Below, in pieces: positions 16,501-22,835 of a stretch of DNA of 24,367 nucleotides (position 1 is its first letter; every line of letters begins with the position of its first letter). Origin of the DNA: a virus; the IMG/VR virus record IMGVR_UViG_3300027139_000023, positions 1 to 24,367 of that record; one strand, 5' to 3'. The translations under genes were made by a program, and so were the position numbers. Under the pieces are notes generated by a model that was given only the letters and a program-made list of their open reading frames with translations, made no database searches and was not told the origin of the DNA.

Positions 16501-17224
16501 TTTTAATAATATTATTAACAACAGTGCAACAAATGAAACAACAGGATATGGGAATGCTTCTGTTAGATATATTTCTAAAAACGTAGTATTGGCGGAGGGT
16601 CTTGATGCTGAGGATATGAAAGTATTCCTGACAGCATATAAACCACCAACATCTACAATACAAGTATATTCAAAAATTCTAAGCTCTGATGATCCTGATG
16701 TATTTAAAGATAAGGACTGGACCTTAATGAGTGCCTCAAACAACTCAAACCTATTCAGTGATTCTTTGAATGATAAAGATTATATTGAGTTTGAATATAG
16801 CTTCCCTAGAACTCCTCCATCAACCGCTTTGGCTGGTATTATAACATCTGCAACTACTACCACATTAACAGGTTCTGGAAGTGCGTTTAATACAGATTTG
16901 GTAGCTAATGATATCATTAAAATTGTTCAAAGTGATACAGAGACAAGTTATGATATCGGTGTTGTGGATGCTGTTACAAACGCCACTAACTTAACATTGA
17001 AGTCAAATACTTCTTTCAGTGGTGCTTGCTCAATTGAAAAAGTTACGCAGAAAAAAGCTGCATTTAAATATAATAGAGAGTCAAATATTGTTACATATTT
17101 TGATGCAAGTAATGGACGTCACTCAAGTTATAAGGTGTTTGCAATCAAAGTAGTCTTATTATCAAGTACAACTCAGAATCCACCGATAATGAAAGATGTG
17201 AGGGCACTTGCAGTGTCTATTTAA
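13445..17224 (+). CDS. Large virion structural protein, 3' part, with internal Hint domain
   Basis: The frame opens after a TAG at 13433. The first possible start is GTG 13445 and the first ATG is 13508; neither has a convincing ribosome-binding site. Natural-looking sequence begins at SNLSDAYTIAIDTTNG (from 13514), which continues the first half, so this is probably the rest of one protein of about 2,300 residues. Residues about 190-370 hold a beta domain with NPYIREQNISFVVTGLRPLA. Residues 377-522 are a Hint domain (own entry). After it comes TDPLAQTFRIDNSDGTHGVY, a conserved tail-protein segment, followed by a jelly-roll-like region. Two copies of the shared module lie at 769-822 and 1131-1188. 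The C-terminus is beta-rich. Function: outer tail or baseplate structural protein; precise role unknown. A different reading is two real proteins with a coupled internal start. Confidence 0.75.
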   Translation: MNQIQVFLDSRMDFLLIHLIIMISNLSDAYTIAIDTTNGVARPQINKYVIDLQPNTASSSNVAFVGDYALLEYDQAILISQTIANSYRNPVQLQYSYNGVLNVFPKYDNYYDVTQGSQNVTIDLATPLNGLVDTINNNVQFKKDGAVVTSSVGTGNWSTVSSTNLGGGATTQLQQRETIETVATTVTTLKPSDSKLSVQPVGSFVTNFGLNPYIREQNISFVVTGLRPLAEHKVFFDKVDVSSQTRPAIITNLESVNSKGLKFDTNATITGALGATLKTDDAGTLVGEIHINSNQFFVGSRDIVVADVQNYDDIDQSISIGKNVFNAFNFYKDITDLTLTTKTPGQLTPSSNTSISTRAGTEQRNITVPAPQPRGCCFIRGTTITLADGSTKSIEDVEIGDKLIGKDNSINIVIDFIRPLLGDRTLVSLNGSVPFMTNDHPVYMKDGTWKSFNPEATKKKYEALSTWDIGKLQVGDVIETVDRVGLEIVDISEHINDPDLQVYNFTLDGNNTYIANGLVVHNKGAGAGGTDPLAQTFRIDNSDGTHGVYLTKLDLYFKSKDSTLGATVQIRETDNGYPATAILGSRYLKSSSINTSDTASSVTAVTFDTPIYLSSGKDYCFVIIPDQNNPNYLLWTAEVGMPDIADSSLVYVSNWGAGVMFLSSNDTAWTPVQREDVKFTIYCAKFTKNTGTLVLENKPYEFLSVSNTYGSFQGGEEIAQKSNTYINATFTCNTTSQVVNTSTSLLGTFSVGDYGLFVYGDSLTSNKTGTVTVLASNTTVVGTTTVFETEYTVGDYIKIDTSIREVTAIASNTTLTIDAPLLGAVAANTHKGASKSFQVQRINAANSSTITVKDYPSKAIDNSTVFVGVQKVVRAVMSSVGNDETVVLEESNAANTTFLFQANKSIIGEASGATSTISSVDDIVVNYAEAHILDITPPTTSTSYTMTVDQTASAAPSSIDIIEGVTNKMAYEAEVKSRSNEIANSNNKSLKFNVSMARNDTALTKLSPAVDLFPASIISFNNIINNSATNETTGYGNASVRYISKNVVLAEGLDAEDMKVFLTAYKPPTSTIQVYSKILSSDDPDVFKDKDWTLMSASNNSNLFSDSLNDKDYIEFEYSFPRTPPSTALAGIITSATTTTLTGSGSAFNTDLVANDIIKIVQSDTETSYDIGVVDAVTNATNLTLKSNTSFSGACSIEKVTQKKAAFKYNRESNIVTYFDASNGRHSSYKVFAIKVVLLSSTTQNPPIMKDVRALAVSI
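13507..13526 (+). other. Probable frame break joining the two halves of the large virion gene
   Basis: Family-like sequence ends in frame 1 at FVDSFNNYDI and resumes one base further on in frame 2 at SNLSDAYTIAID. Skipping one A of the AAA at 13516-13518 yields D-I-N-L-S-D-A-Y without a gap. The crossover can only lie between the frame-2 stop at 13433 and the frame-1 stop at 13567. There is no stop codon at the junction, no obvious strong slippery heptamer and no clear stimulatory hairpin, which argues against a classic programmed site. Confidence 0.6.
14573..15010 (+). other. Hint (intein-like) domain inside the virion protein
   Basis: This 146-residue block has the intein/Hint landmarks in order. 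Block A is CFIRGTTITLADGSTKSIED then VEIGDKL, with Cys at position 1 (a second Cys lies just before it). Block B is FMTNDHPVYM, holding the T-x-x-H motif. The C-terminal pair of blocks is VYNFTLDGNNTYIANG then LVVHN. The following residue is Lys, not the Cys/Ser/Thr needed as the second nucleophile in standard splicing, so ordinary intein excision is unlikely. Self-cleavage at the Cys or Asn side, as described for bacterial intein-like domains, is possible. No homing endonuclease fits in this size. The surrounding protein is in frame, and the domain lies just before the conserved DPLAQTF segment. Confidence 0.85.
15749..15910 (+). repeat. Shared beta module, copy 5 (in second half of large virion gene)
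   Basis: GTVTVLASNTTVVGTTTVF, then GDYIKIDTSIREV and SNTTLTIDAP. More diverged than copies 2 and 3. Confidence 0.75.
16835..17008 (+). repeat. Shared beta module, copy 6 (in second half of large virion gene)
   Basis: GIITSATTTTLTGSGSAF, then a ND-I-I-K-I step and NATNLTLKSN. It is the most diverged copy and slightly longer. Confidence 0.65.
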
Positions 17225-17226
17225 AT

Positions 17227-17445
17227 ATGAAAATCAAAACTGATGCGGATAATTTTTTAAGAGATCAGCAAAGTAGTGCTCTACTAAATACAGATGTAAA
17301 TGCATTTACAATATATCGTCAGCAAAGAGAATCACAATCTGCTGTATCAGGTGTACAGTGTGATGTAGATAATTTGAAAAGAGATGTTGCTGATATAAAA
17401 GATATGTTGCTAATTTTAATCAAACAAAACAGTAAAGAGAACTAA
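17227..17445 (+). CDS. Small coiled-coil protein of unknown function
   Basis: This 72-residue protein lies two bases after the large virion gene and two before the first fibre gene, so it is tightly embedded in the late operon. The first half is polar (DADNFLRDQQSSALLNTDVN). The second half, from about residue 44, is a heptad-like amphipathic helix (VDNLKRDVADIKDMLLILIK), suited to an oligomeric coiled coil. No signal peptide, transmembrane segment or catalytic motif is visible. Small proteins ending in a DIKxxLLxLI helix recur next to virion genes in marine T4-like phages, as I remember, but no role is known to me. A strong ribosome-binding site is not seen, so it may be translated by coupling to the gene before it. 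Confidence 0.75.
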   Translation: MKIKTDADNFLRDQQSSALLNTDVNAFTIYRQQRESQSAVSGVQCDVDNLKRDVADIKDMLLILIKQNSKEN

Positions 17446-17447
17446 AG

Positions 17448-19049
17448 ATGGCGTTACCAACCACGAACGTAAGTACAATAACTGATTCATTCCAGAACTG
17501 GATTGATAAAACTAACGTCTTGCTGGATGCCTATTCAACAACTATCGTTACAACTGCTGCCAATACAGAGGGCGGTAGTACTACTGGCAACGGAACAGTT
17601 AACGGCATCTTTACAGCGAATTCAGTCACTATTAACGGTAACACTACGTTCGGGCTCAGAGGTGGTAATACAACAACCGCCAATGTTCTTTATATTACAG
17701 GTAATGTATCAATCGGTAATACATCAGTAAACACTGTATTCACAACAACCTCAATTGATACTGATCTTACACTTACCGTTCTTGGCGCCACTACTCTTTC
17801 TAATTCATTATCAGTTGGTGGTAATACATTATTGACTGGCAATGCAACACTCAGCGGCACTCTTCAAACAATATCTGGTAATGCTACTTTTGACTCTGGT
17901 GTGCTGTTTGTAGATGCAACTAATAACCGGGTTGGTATCAATAATACAGCACCGGGGGTTGCTCTAAGACTGACTGGCGATATTGATATAAGTGCAACAG
18001 CTAATATTCAAGGAAACGCAAACATAGGCGGTATTTTTGGTGTATCTGGTAACACAACACTAAACGGCGGTCTTCAAACTATAGCTGGCAACGTTAACTT
18101 TGATACTGGTACTCTTTTTGTTGATGCAACTAATAATAGAGTTGGTATTGGTAATACTGCTCCTGGTGTTGCACTAAGAGTGACTGGTGCAACTGATATT
18201 AGTTTAACCGCAAACGTTCAAGGAAACGCAAACGTAGGTGGTACATTTGGAGTTGCTGGTGTGACGACTTTGACTGGTAACGTCACAATGAGTGGGACAC
18301 TACAAACAATATCTGGTAACGTTAATATTGACTCGGGTGTGCTTTTTGTTGATGGAACTAATAACAGAGTTGGTATTAACAATACCGCTCCTACAGTTGC
18401 TCTTGAGGTGGCTGGATCTGCAAACGTAACATTATCAGTTAATTCAGCTTCATTTACTGTTGGTGCAAATTTAATTGCAAATACAACTGGTGTATATCAT
18501 ACTGGTACTGTTAATGCTGCTAGCTTTACTACTAGTGGATTACGTGCAAATGTAACAGCTATTGCACCAACATCAAACTCTGTTTTACTAGGTAACTCCA
18601 TTGGTAGATTTGTTCTCTCTGCTAACTCAGGTAATTTCAGCGGTAATTTGGTAGTATCAGGAACAGCTAACGTTTCACAATCTTTGAATGTCACTGGCAA
18701 TGTAACGATAAATACTTTTGCAACTTTCCTCACCCTAGCAAATACGGATCTTGGTTCGAACACAACAGCTAATGTCACAGTTGTCAGTTTTCCAAAAGCT
18801 TCTTACCAAGCTGGTGAGCTGTTATTATATGTAACAAAAGGAGTAGAGTTTCAAACAACAAAAATATTGTTTGTTCACAACGGTACAGATGTTAACCAAA
18901 CCGTTTACGGAACAGTATTTGCCCCTACCAGCTCTTCTGAACTAGCTAATAACATAGCTTTGAGTGTCAACACAACTAATATAGATGTTACATTACAACA
19001 AAGAGTTGCTAATTCTAATGTAAAAATTATAGCAAACATGATCAGCTAA
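17448..19049 (+). CDS. Repeat-rich fibre-like virion protein
   Basis: The 533-residue protein begins with a short domain (STITDSFQNWIDKTNVLLDA), likely the attachment end, then runs through Gly/Asn/Thr-rich short strands typical of trimeric beta-structured fibres. Three copies of a repeat with GTLQTISGN, then LFVDATNNRVGINNTAPGVA, lie near residues 135-180, 205-247 and 281-324, spaced 70-76 residues apart. The RVGI-x-N-T-x-P pattern is a frequent fibre module. A further module (ANTTGVYHTGTVNAASFTTS) is shared with the next gene. The last 100 residues (SFPKASYQAGELLLYVTKG, then ILFVHNGTD) form a separate C-terminal domain that I recognise as recurring in marine phage structural proteins. No S74 chaperone domain is present. 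Role as distal tail or fibre protein is inferred from architecture and neighbours. Confidence 0.75.
   Translation: MALPTTNVSTITDSFQNWIDKTNVLLDAYSTTIVTTAANTEGGSTTGNGTVNGIFTANSVTINGNTTFGLRGGNTTTANVLYITGNVSIGNTSVNTVFTTTSIDTDLTLTVLGATTLSNSLSVGGNTLLTGNATLSGTLQTISGNATFDSGVLFVDATNNRVGINNTAPGVALRLTGDIDISATANIQGNANIGGIFGVSGNTTLNGGLQTIAGNVNFDTGTLFVDATNNRVGIGNTAPGVALRVTGATDISLTANVQGNANVGGTFGVAGVTTLTGNVTMSGTLQTISGNVNIDSGVLFVDGTNNRVGINNTAPTVALEVAGSANVTLSVNSASFTVGANLIANTTGVYHTGTVNAASFTTSGLRANVTAIAPTSNSVLLGNSIGRFVLSANSGNFSGNLVVSGTANVSQSLNVTGNVTINTFATFLTLANTDLGSNTTANVTVVSFPKASYQAGELLLYVTKGVEFQTTKILFVHNGTDVNQTVYGTVFAPTSSSELANNIALSVNTTNIDVTLQQRVANSNVKIIANMIS
17849..18420 (+). repeat. Three tandem fibre repeats (GTLQT...RVGI type)
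   Basis: Three copies of a coding repeat start near 17849, 18060 and 18287. Each reads as a G-x-LQT strand, a GN-x-x-F/I-D-S/T-G turn, LFVD-A/G-TNNRVGI, then a Pro turn and VAL. The copies differ at many synonymous sites, which points to old duplication. A fourth copy is in the next gene at about 19674-19802. Confidence 0.8.
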
Positions 19050-19052
19050 GGA
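19048..19052 (+). promoter_or_regulatory. Shine-Dalgarno site of the S74 fibre gene
   Basis: AAGGA overlaps the stop codon of the previous gene and lies nine bases before the ATG at 19062, which supports this start. Confidence 0.65.
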
Positions 19053-19061
19053 ACAAGCTAG

Positions 19062-21977
19062 ATGGCAACAGCAAATAGTAAATTAAAGATTGATTATGGA
19101 TTTGATTCTTTTGGTACTAGTAACGTCACTGGTGACTTTAGAGTTACTGGAAATGTATTTTTCACTGGGACAATCCTCAGCTCTATTACCACGAATGGCG
19201 ACTTGATTCCAGTTACTAACGGACTTCAGTTAGGTAATACTACTAATCGTTGGACTGTACTTGCAAACTCAGGTAATTTCAGTAACACATTAACTGTTGT
19301 AGGTTCAGCCACTCTACAAGATGATCTAACTGTTACAAAAACGATTAATGCCAGCAATAACGTTGTAATTACTGGATATGCAAATGCTATTGTCAGTGTT
19401 AATAGTGCTCTACTATCTGTCGGAACATCATTTATTGCAAATACTACTGGTGCATACCACACTGGTACAATTAATTCTGCATCAGTCACATTAAGTAACT
19501 CAACAGTTACTGGTATTGTGACTGCCAACAATTCTGGTGTTTATCCTTCAAGCAATACTGTTGGTACAGCTCTTGGATCTTCTACACAGCGTTGGGTAGT
19601 TAATGGAAATACTGGTAATTTTAGTGGACAGCTAACTGTATCGGGTAACTCAACACTGACCGGTAATGCTACATTGAGTGGCACTCTTCAAACTATAGCT
19701 GGTAATGTTAACTTCGATAGCGGTACTCTTTTTGTTGATGCAGCAAATAACCGAGTCGGAATCGCTAACACTACTCCTGGTGTTGCACTCGAAGTTACTG
19801 GTGCAGCCAATGTATCTGTTAGTGTTAACTCCGCACTATTGACTGTAGGTACTAGCTTCACTGCAAATACATCTGGAGCATACCCAGGATCAAATACAGT
19901 TGGAGCTGCTCTTGGATCCTCTACTCAGCGATGGATAGTTAATGCAAATACTATAAATGCATCTGGCTTAATTACAGGATCAGCTGGCGCCAATATTACT
20001 GGTCAATCCAATCTTGCTGATGTTACTATATCTGGAAATCTTACAGTATCTGGTACAACAACTTATATTAACACAACTACATTGAATGTTGGTGATAATA
20101 TTGTTACTCTTAATGCAGATCTTGATGCGCTAGTAGCTCCAACAGAAAATGCTGGGTTAGAGGTTAATAGAGGAAGTGCTGCAAACGTCAGCTTCTTATG
20201 GAACGAGTCATCAGACTCATGGACACAAGGTAACACTAATATTACTGGATATGCTAATGCTACTGTTAGCTTGTCAGTTGGTACTTCATTCATAGCTAAT
20301 ACAACTGGTGCTTATCATACCGGTACAATTAACGCTGCAAGTTTTACAACTACCAACTTAAAAGCAAATAATACAGGACTAATCCCATTATCTAACACAG
20401 AAGGAATTGTACTTGGAAGTGCAACAAACAGATTTAATTTAACAGCCAACACTGGTAGTTTCAGTGGAACAGTAACCGGTACAGTTGCTAATATGTCAAC
20501 CAGTGTCAACTCGGCATTGTTGACTGTTGGCACATCGTTTATTGCAAACACAAGCGGCGCTATTGTACCGTCTCATCTAATTGTATCTGGCGGCAATGCA
20601 ACCGGTGAGGGTGGTCAGATTGTTCTTGGATATGGTAATAATCTTGCTTCATCTATTACCGGGCTAGCAAATAACACATTCAGCTTTGATATTGTTGGGG
20701 GCAATACTGCTTCTACTCCTATATTACGTGCTTATTTTCAAAATAATGACGGTACAACAACATACGCGTTCAGTGCTGCAAACACAGGTAGAGTGCATGT
20801 TGGTAGTTCTGCAGAGCAAACAGATTCGACATTTAAAGTAACTGGATCTGCAAATGTAACAACAACGCTGAATGTTATAACATCATTAACTGCAAATGCA
20901 TTTACTGCAAATGCATCTGGTGCATATCATACTGGTACAATTAACGCTGCAAGTTTTACAACCACCAACTTAAAAGCAAATAATACAGGACTAATCCCAT
21001 TATCTAACACAGAAGGAATTGTACTTGGAAGTGCAACAAACAGATTTAATTTAACAGCCAACACTGGTAACTTCTCTGGCTTGATAACTGGCACAGCCGG
21101 CACAACAATAACCGGCCAAGTTAATGCAAGCACTGGGTTTGGTTCAGGAACCATCGGAGCTGCATCGAATGGTTTGTTTGCCAATGCCACTTCAATTTCT
21201 GTTGGTAACACATCAGTCAATGTTGCTATAACACCAACAAGTATAGATTTGGGTACACAGTTTGATGCAAACACATCTGGGGTATATCATACTGGTACCA
21301 TTAATGCAGCTAGTTTTACAACAACTAACTTTACTGCAAATAATACTGGTTCTTATCCGTTATCTAATACAGTTGGTAGTGAACTTGGGGCAGGTACAAA
21401 GAGATGGACGTTGAATGCAAGTAATGTTGCTTTAAATTTCCTATCCGCCAATGCCTCGCAAGGCACAGCTGGCGCCGTGTTGACTTCTGGTGGCACTTCT
21501 ACAAATGCATACTGGGCAGATGCTGGTGTTACTATAACCGATGATGTTGCTACTGCGGCTGTAAGATATGTAACCTTTACAAGCTCATCTAGTGGCCAGT
21601 CTACTGGTTTGAATGTCAGTACAACAAAACTTACGTATAACCCATCTACAGGTGCTTTGACATCAACATCTCATGTCAGCTCATCTGATGAAAGATTAAA
21701 AGATGATATTGTTACAATTCCGAATGCTTTAGATAAAGTAAATAGATTAAGAGGTGTATCGTATACCCATAAGCAAACAAAAGGTAAATACATCGGTGTT
21801 ATTGCGCAAGAAACCGAAGAAGTAATTCCGGAAGTAGTGGTCACAGATAGTGAAGGATGGAAATCTGTTTCATATGGTCACATTGTTGGTCTACTAATTG
21901 AAGCAATAAAAGAACAACAAATTCAGATAGACGCGTTGTCTAGCAAAATAAACAATAGTATAATTGAAGGAAAGTAA
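19062..21977 (+). CDS. Tail fibre-like protein with C-terminal S74 intramolecular chaperone
   Basis: The 971-residue protein is made of fibre repeats. One unit, P-x-SNT-x-G-x-x-LGS-x-T-x-RW followed by ANTGNFSG, occurs about six times. Another, YHTGTINAASFTT, occurs four times. One RVGI-type repeat is at 205-247. A unique stretch near residues 325-400 (TINTTTLNVGDNIVTLNADL) resembles a common phage fibre domain. The C-terminus has the S74 signature SSDERLKDDIV; the catalytic Ser is residue 875 and Lys is 880, followed by GVIAQE, VSYGHIVGLLIEAIKEQQ and a final coiled coil. In this family the domain drives trimerisation of the beta-structured fibre, then cuts itself off just before the Ser, leaving about 97 residues released. 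The gene shares modules with its upstream neighbour and probably encodes the host-binding fibre. Confidence 0.85.
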   Translation: MATANSKLKIDYGFDSFGTSNVTGDFRVTGNVFFTGTILSSITTNGDLIPVTNGLQLGNTTNRWTVLANSGNFSNTLTVVGSATLQDDLTVTKTINASNNVVITGYANAIVSVNSALLSVGTSFIANTTGAYHTGTINSASVTLSNSTVTGIVTANNSGVYPSSNTVGTALGSSTQRWVVNGNTGNFSGQLTVSGNSTLTGNATLSGTLQTIAGNVNFDSGTLFVDAANNRVGIANTTPGVALEVTGAANVSVSVNSALLTVGTSFTANTSGAYPGSNTVGAALGSSTQRWIVNANTINASGLITGSAGANITGQSNLADVTISGNLTVSGTTTYINTTTLNVGDNIVTLNADLDALVAPTENAGLEVNRGSAANVSFLWNESSDSWTQGNTNITGYANATVSLSVGTSFIANTTGAYHTGTINAASFTTTNLKANNTGLIPLSNTEGIVLGSATNRFNLTANTGSFSGTVTGTVANMSTSVNSALLTVGTSFIANTSGAIVPSHLIVSGGNATGEGGQIVLGYGNNLASSITGLANNTFSFDIVGGNTASTPILRAYFQNNDGTTTYAFSAANTGRVHVGSSAEQTDSTFKVTGSANVTTTLNVITSLTANAFTANASGAYHTGTINAASFTTTNLKANNTGLIPLSNTEGIVLGSATNRFNLTANTGNFSGLITGTAGTTITGQVNASTGFGSGTIGAASNGLFANATSISVGNTSVNVAITPTSIDLGTQFDANTSGVYHTGTINAASFTTTNFTANNTGSYPLSNTVGSELGAGTKRWTLNASNVALNFLSANASQGTAGAVLTSGGTSTNAYWADAGVTITDDVATAAVRYVTFTSSSSGQSTGLNVSTTKLTYNPSTGALTSTSHVSSSDERLKDDIVTIPNALDKVNRLRGVSYTHKQTKGKYIGVIAQETEEVIPEVVVTDSEGWKSVSYGHIVGLLIEAIKEQQIQIDALSSKINNSIIEGK
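20322..20457 (+). repeat. Near-identical 136-bp direct repeat, copy 1
   Basis: This stretch encodes the GTINAASFTT to TANTG unit and matches 20934-21069 at 135 of 136 bases by direct alignment. The only difference is act versus acc in one Thr codon. The two copies are 612 bases (204 codons) apart in the same frame. Confidence 0.95.
20934..21069 (+). repeat. Near-identical 136-bp direct repeat, copy 2
   Basis: Second copy of the repeat at 20322-20457. Flanking sequence on both sides diverges sharply, so the identical block is bounded. Confidence 0.95.
21684..21974 (+). other. S74 self-cleaving chaperone domain
   Basis: This is the C-terminal part of the 971-residue fibre protein, from the predicted cleavage Ser (residue 875, SDERLKDDI) to the coiled-coil end (QIQIDALSSKI). 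The Ser-Lys pair of the SDxRLK motif is intact, so the domain should be active. Cleavage itself is inferred from the family. Confidence 0.85.
21966..21971 (+). promoter_or_regulatory. Shine-Dalgarno site of the collar-domain gene
   Basis: GAAGGA lies inside the end of the S74 gene, six bases before the ATG at 21978. It supports this start. Confidence 0.65.
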
Positions 21978-22472
21978 ATGGGAACAACCGTAAGCTCTGG
22001 TGGTATTACATTTAATGATACAACAGTTTTAACAACAAATCCGATCCCGGCTGGTACTGTTATGCTGTTTGTGCAAACCGCAGCTCCGACAGGATGGACA
22101 AAGGATGTATCAACACACAATAATAAAGCTTTGCGTGTGGTTACAGGAACGGTTACTCCTGGTGGAACGGTGGCGTTTACAACAGCATTTGCTAGTAAGT
22201 CGGTAGCCGGCTCGGTTACTGTTGATAATACAACACTATCCACACCACAGATACCGGCGCACACCCACACGCTGGGTACGTTACTTGGTCCCGGAAAAGC
22301 TACCTCGGGATCCGCTAGCGGCGCCTCTGGCCCAACACCACAGTCATCTGGTCCTACCGGTGGTGGTGGGGCTCACAATCACACTGGAACTTTTTCAGGT
22401 ACTGCTATTGACCTTGCTGTTCAGTATGTAGATGTTATCATTGCAACAAAGGATGCATATCCTGCTGTTTAA
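21978..22472 (+). CDS. Tail collar-domain adhesin-like protein
   Basis: This 164-residue protein has an N-terminal lead (SSGGITFNDTTVLTTNPIPA) and then the collar-domain start GTVMLFVQTAAPTGWTKD, in which the PTGWT motif is typical. It ends with AVQYVDVIIATKDAY, the usual closing strand of phage tail collar proteins. Two His-x-His motifs, at residues 95-97 (AHTHTLG) and 133-135 (AHNHTG), match positions that in T4 gp12 bind iron along the trimer axis. The Gly/Ser/Pro-rich stretch between them is unusually GC-rich. T4 gp12 is 527 residues, so this is a minimal form, as in many marine phages. It is likely a trimeric receptor-binding tip or short fibre end, placed right after the S74 fibre. Confidence 0.82.
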   Translation: MGTTVSSGGITFNDTTVLTTNPIPAGTVMLFVQTAAPTGWTKDVSTHNNKALRVVTGTVTPGGTVAFTTAFASKSVAGSVTVDNTTLSTPQIPAHTHTLGTLLGPGKATSGSASGASGPTPQSSGPTGGGGAHNHTGTFSGTAIDLAVQYVDVIIATKDAYPAV

Positions 22473-22486
22473 TTATTTTATCATTT

Positions 22487-22490
22487 GGAG
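22487..22490 (+). promoter_or_regulatory. Shine-Dalgarno site deciding the start at 22497
   Basis: GGAG lies six bases before the ATG at 22497. A TTG at 22485 is in the same frame but would overlap this site, so the ATG is preferred. Confidence 0.65.
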
Positions 22491-22496
22491 TTTATT

Positions 22497-22835
22497 ATGA
22501 AGTTTGAACGCGGGGACTTTTGTCCTCTTTTGAAAAAGAAATGTATTGGTTTAGAATGTTCTTGGTTTATCCAAATCAGAGGATCTGATCCAAATACAGG
22601 AAAAGAGATAGATTCCTTTGAGTGTGCAATTGCATGGCTACCAACGTTAATGATTGAAAACAGTCAGCAACAACGACAAACAGGCGCGGCCGTTGAATCA
22701 TTTAGAAATGAAATGGTAAAAGCTAATGAGTCCAATATCAATGTCTTAAAACAAACTGTTGTAAAAGACTATTTGAGGAATACACACGTTGTAGTGGATC
22801 AGTTAATTAATGATGTTGAAGGAAATAGACAATGA
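22497..22835 (+). CDS. Conserved phage protein with four cysteines, function unknown
   Basis: This 112-residue protein carries Cys at 9, 16, 21 and 43 (C-x6-C-x4-C-x21-C) in the segment starting FCPLLKKKCIGLECSWFIQI. Spacing and the compact Cys-rich head suggest a metal or Fe-S site; this is inference. The next part, CAIAWLPTLMIENSQQQRQT followed by GAAVESFRNEM, is a pattern I recognise from unnamed proteins of T4-like and other phages. The C-terminus is helical. No signal peptide is visible. It sits 24 bases after the collar gene and its stop overlaps the next start (ATGA at 22832), so it is coupled to the oxygenase-like gene. No function is claimed. Confidence 0.8.
   Translation: MKFERGDFCPLLKKKCIGLECSWFIQIRGSDPNTGKEIDSFECAIAWLPTLMIENSQQQRQTGAAVESFRNEMVKANESNINVLKQTVVKDYLRNTHVVVDQLINDVEGNRQ

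Noticed and set aside
19042-19062. AGCTA direct repeat around the ribosome-binding site as an operator
   Set aside because: Five bases repeated once in a gene junction is not above chance, and the region is explained by the stop codon and Shine-Dalgarno site.
17448-21977. Diversity-generating retroelement or phase-variable fibre cassette
   Set aside because: No reverse transcriptase, template/variable repeat pair with A-biased changes, invertase or inverted repeats is seen; the repeats are ordinary fibre modules.
22222-22431. Open frame of 69 codons overlapping the collar gene
   Set aside because: It lies in another frame of a strongly supported gene, has no family features, and its openness follows from the GC-rich repeat.
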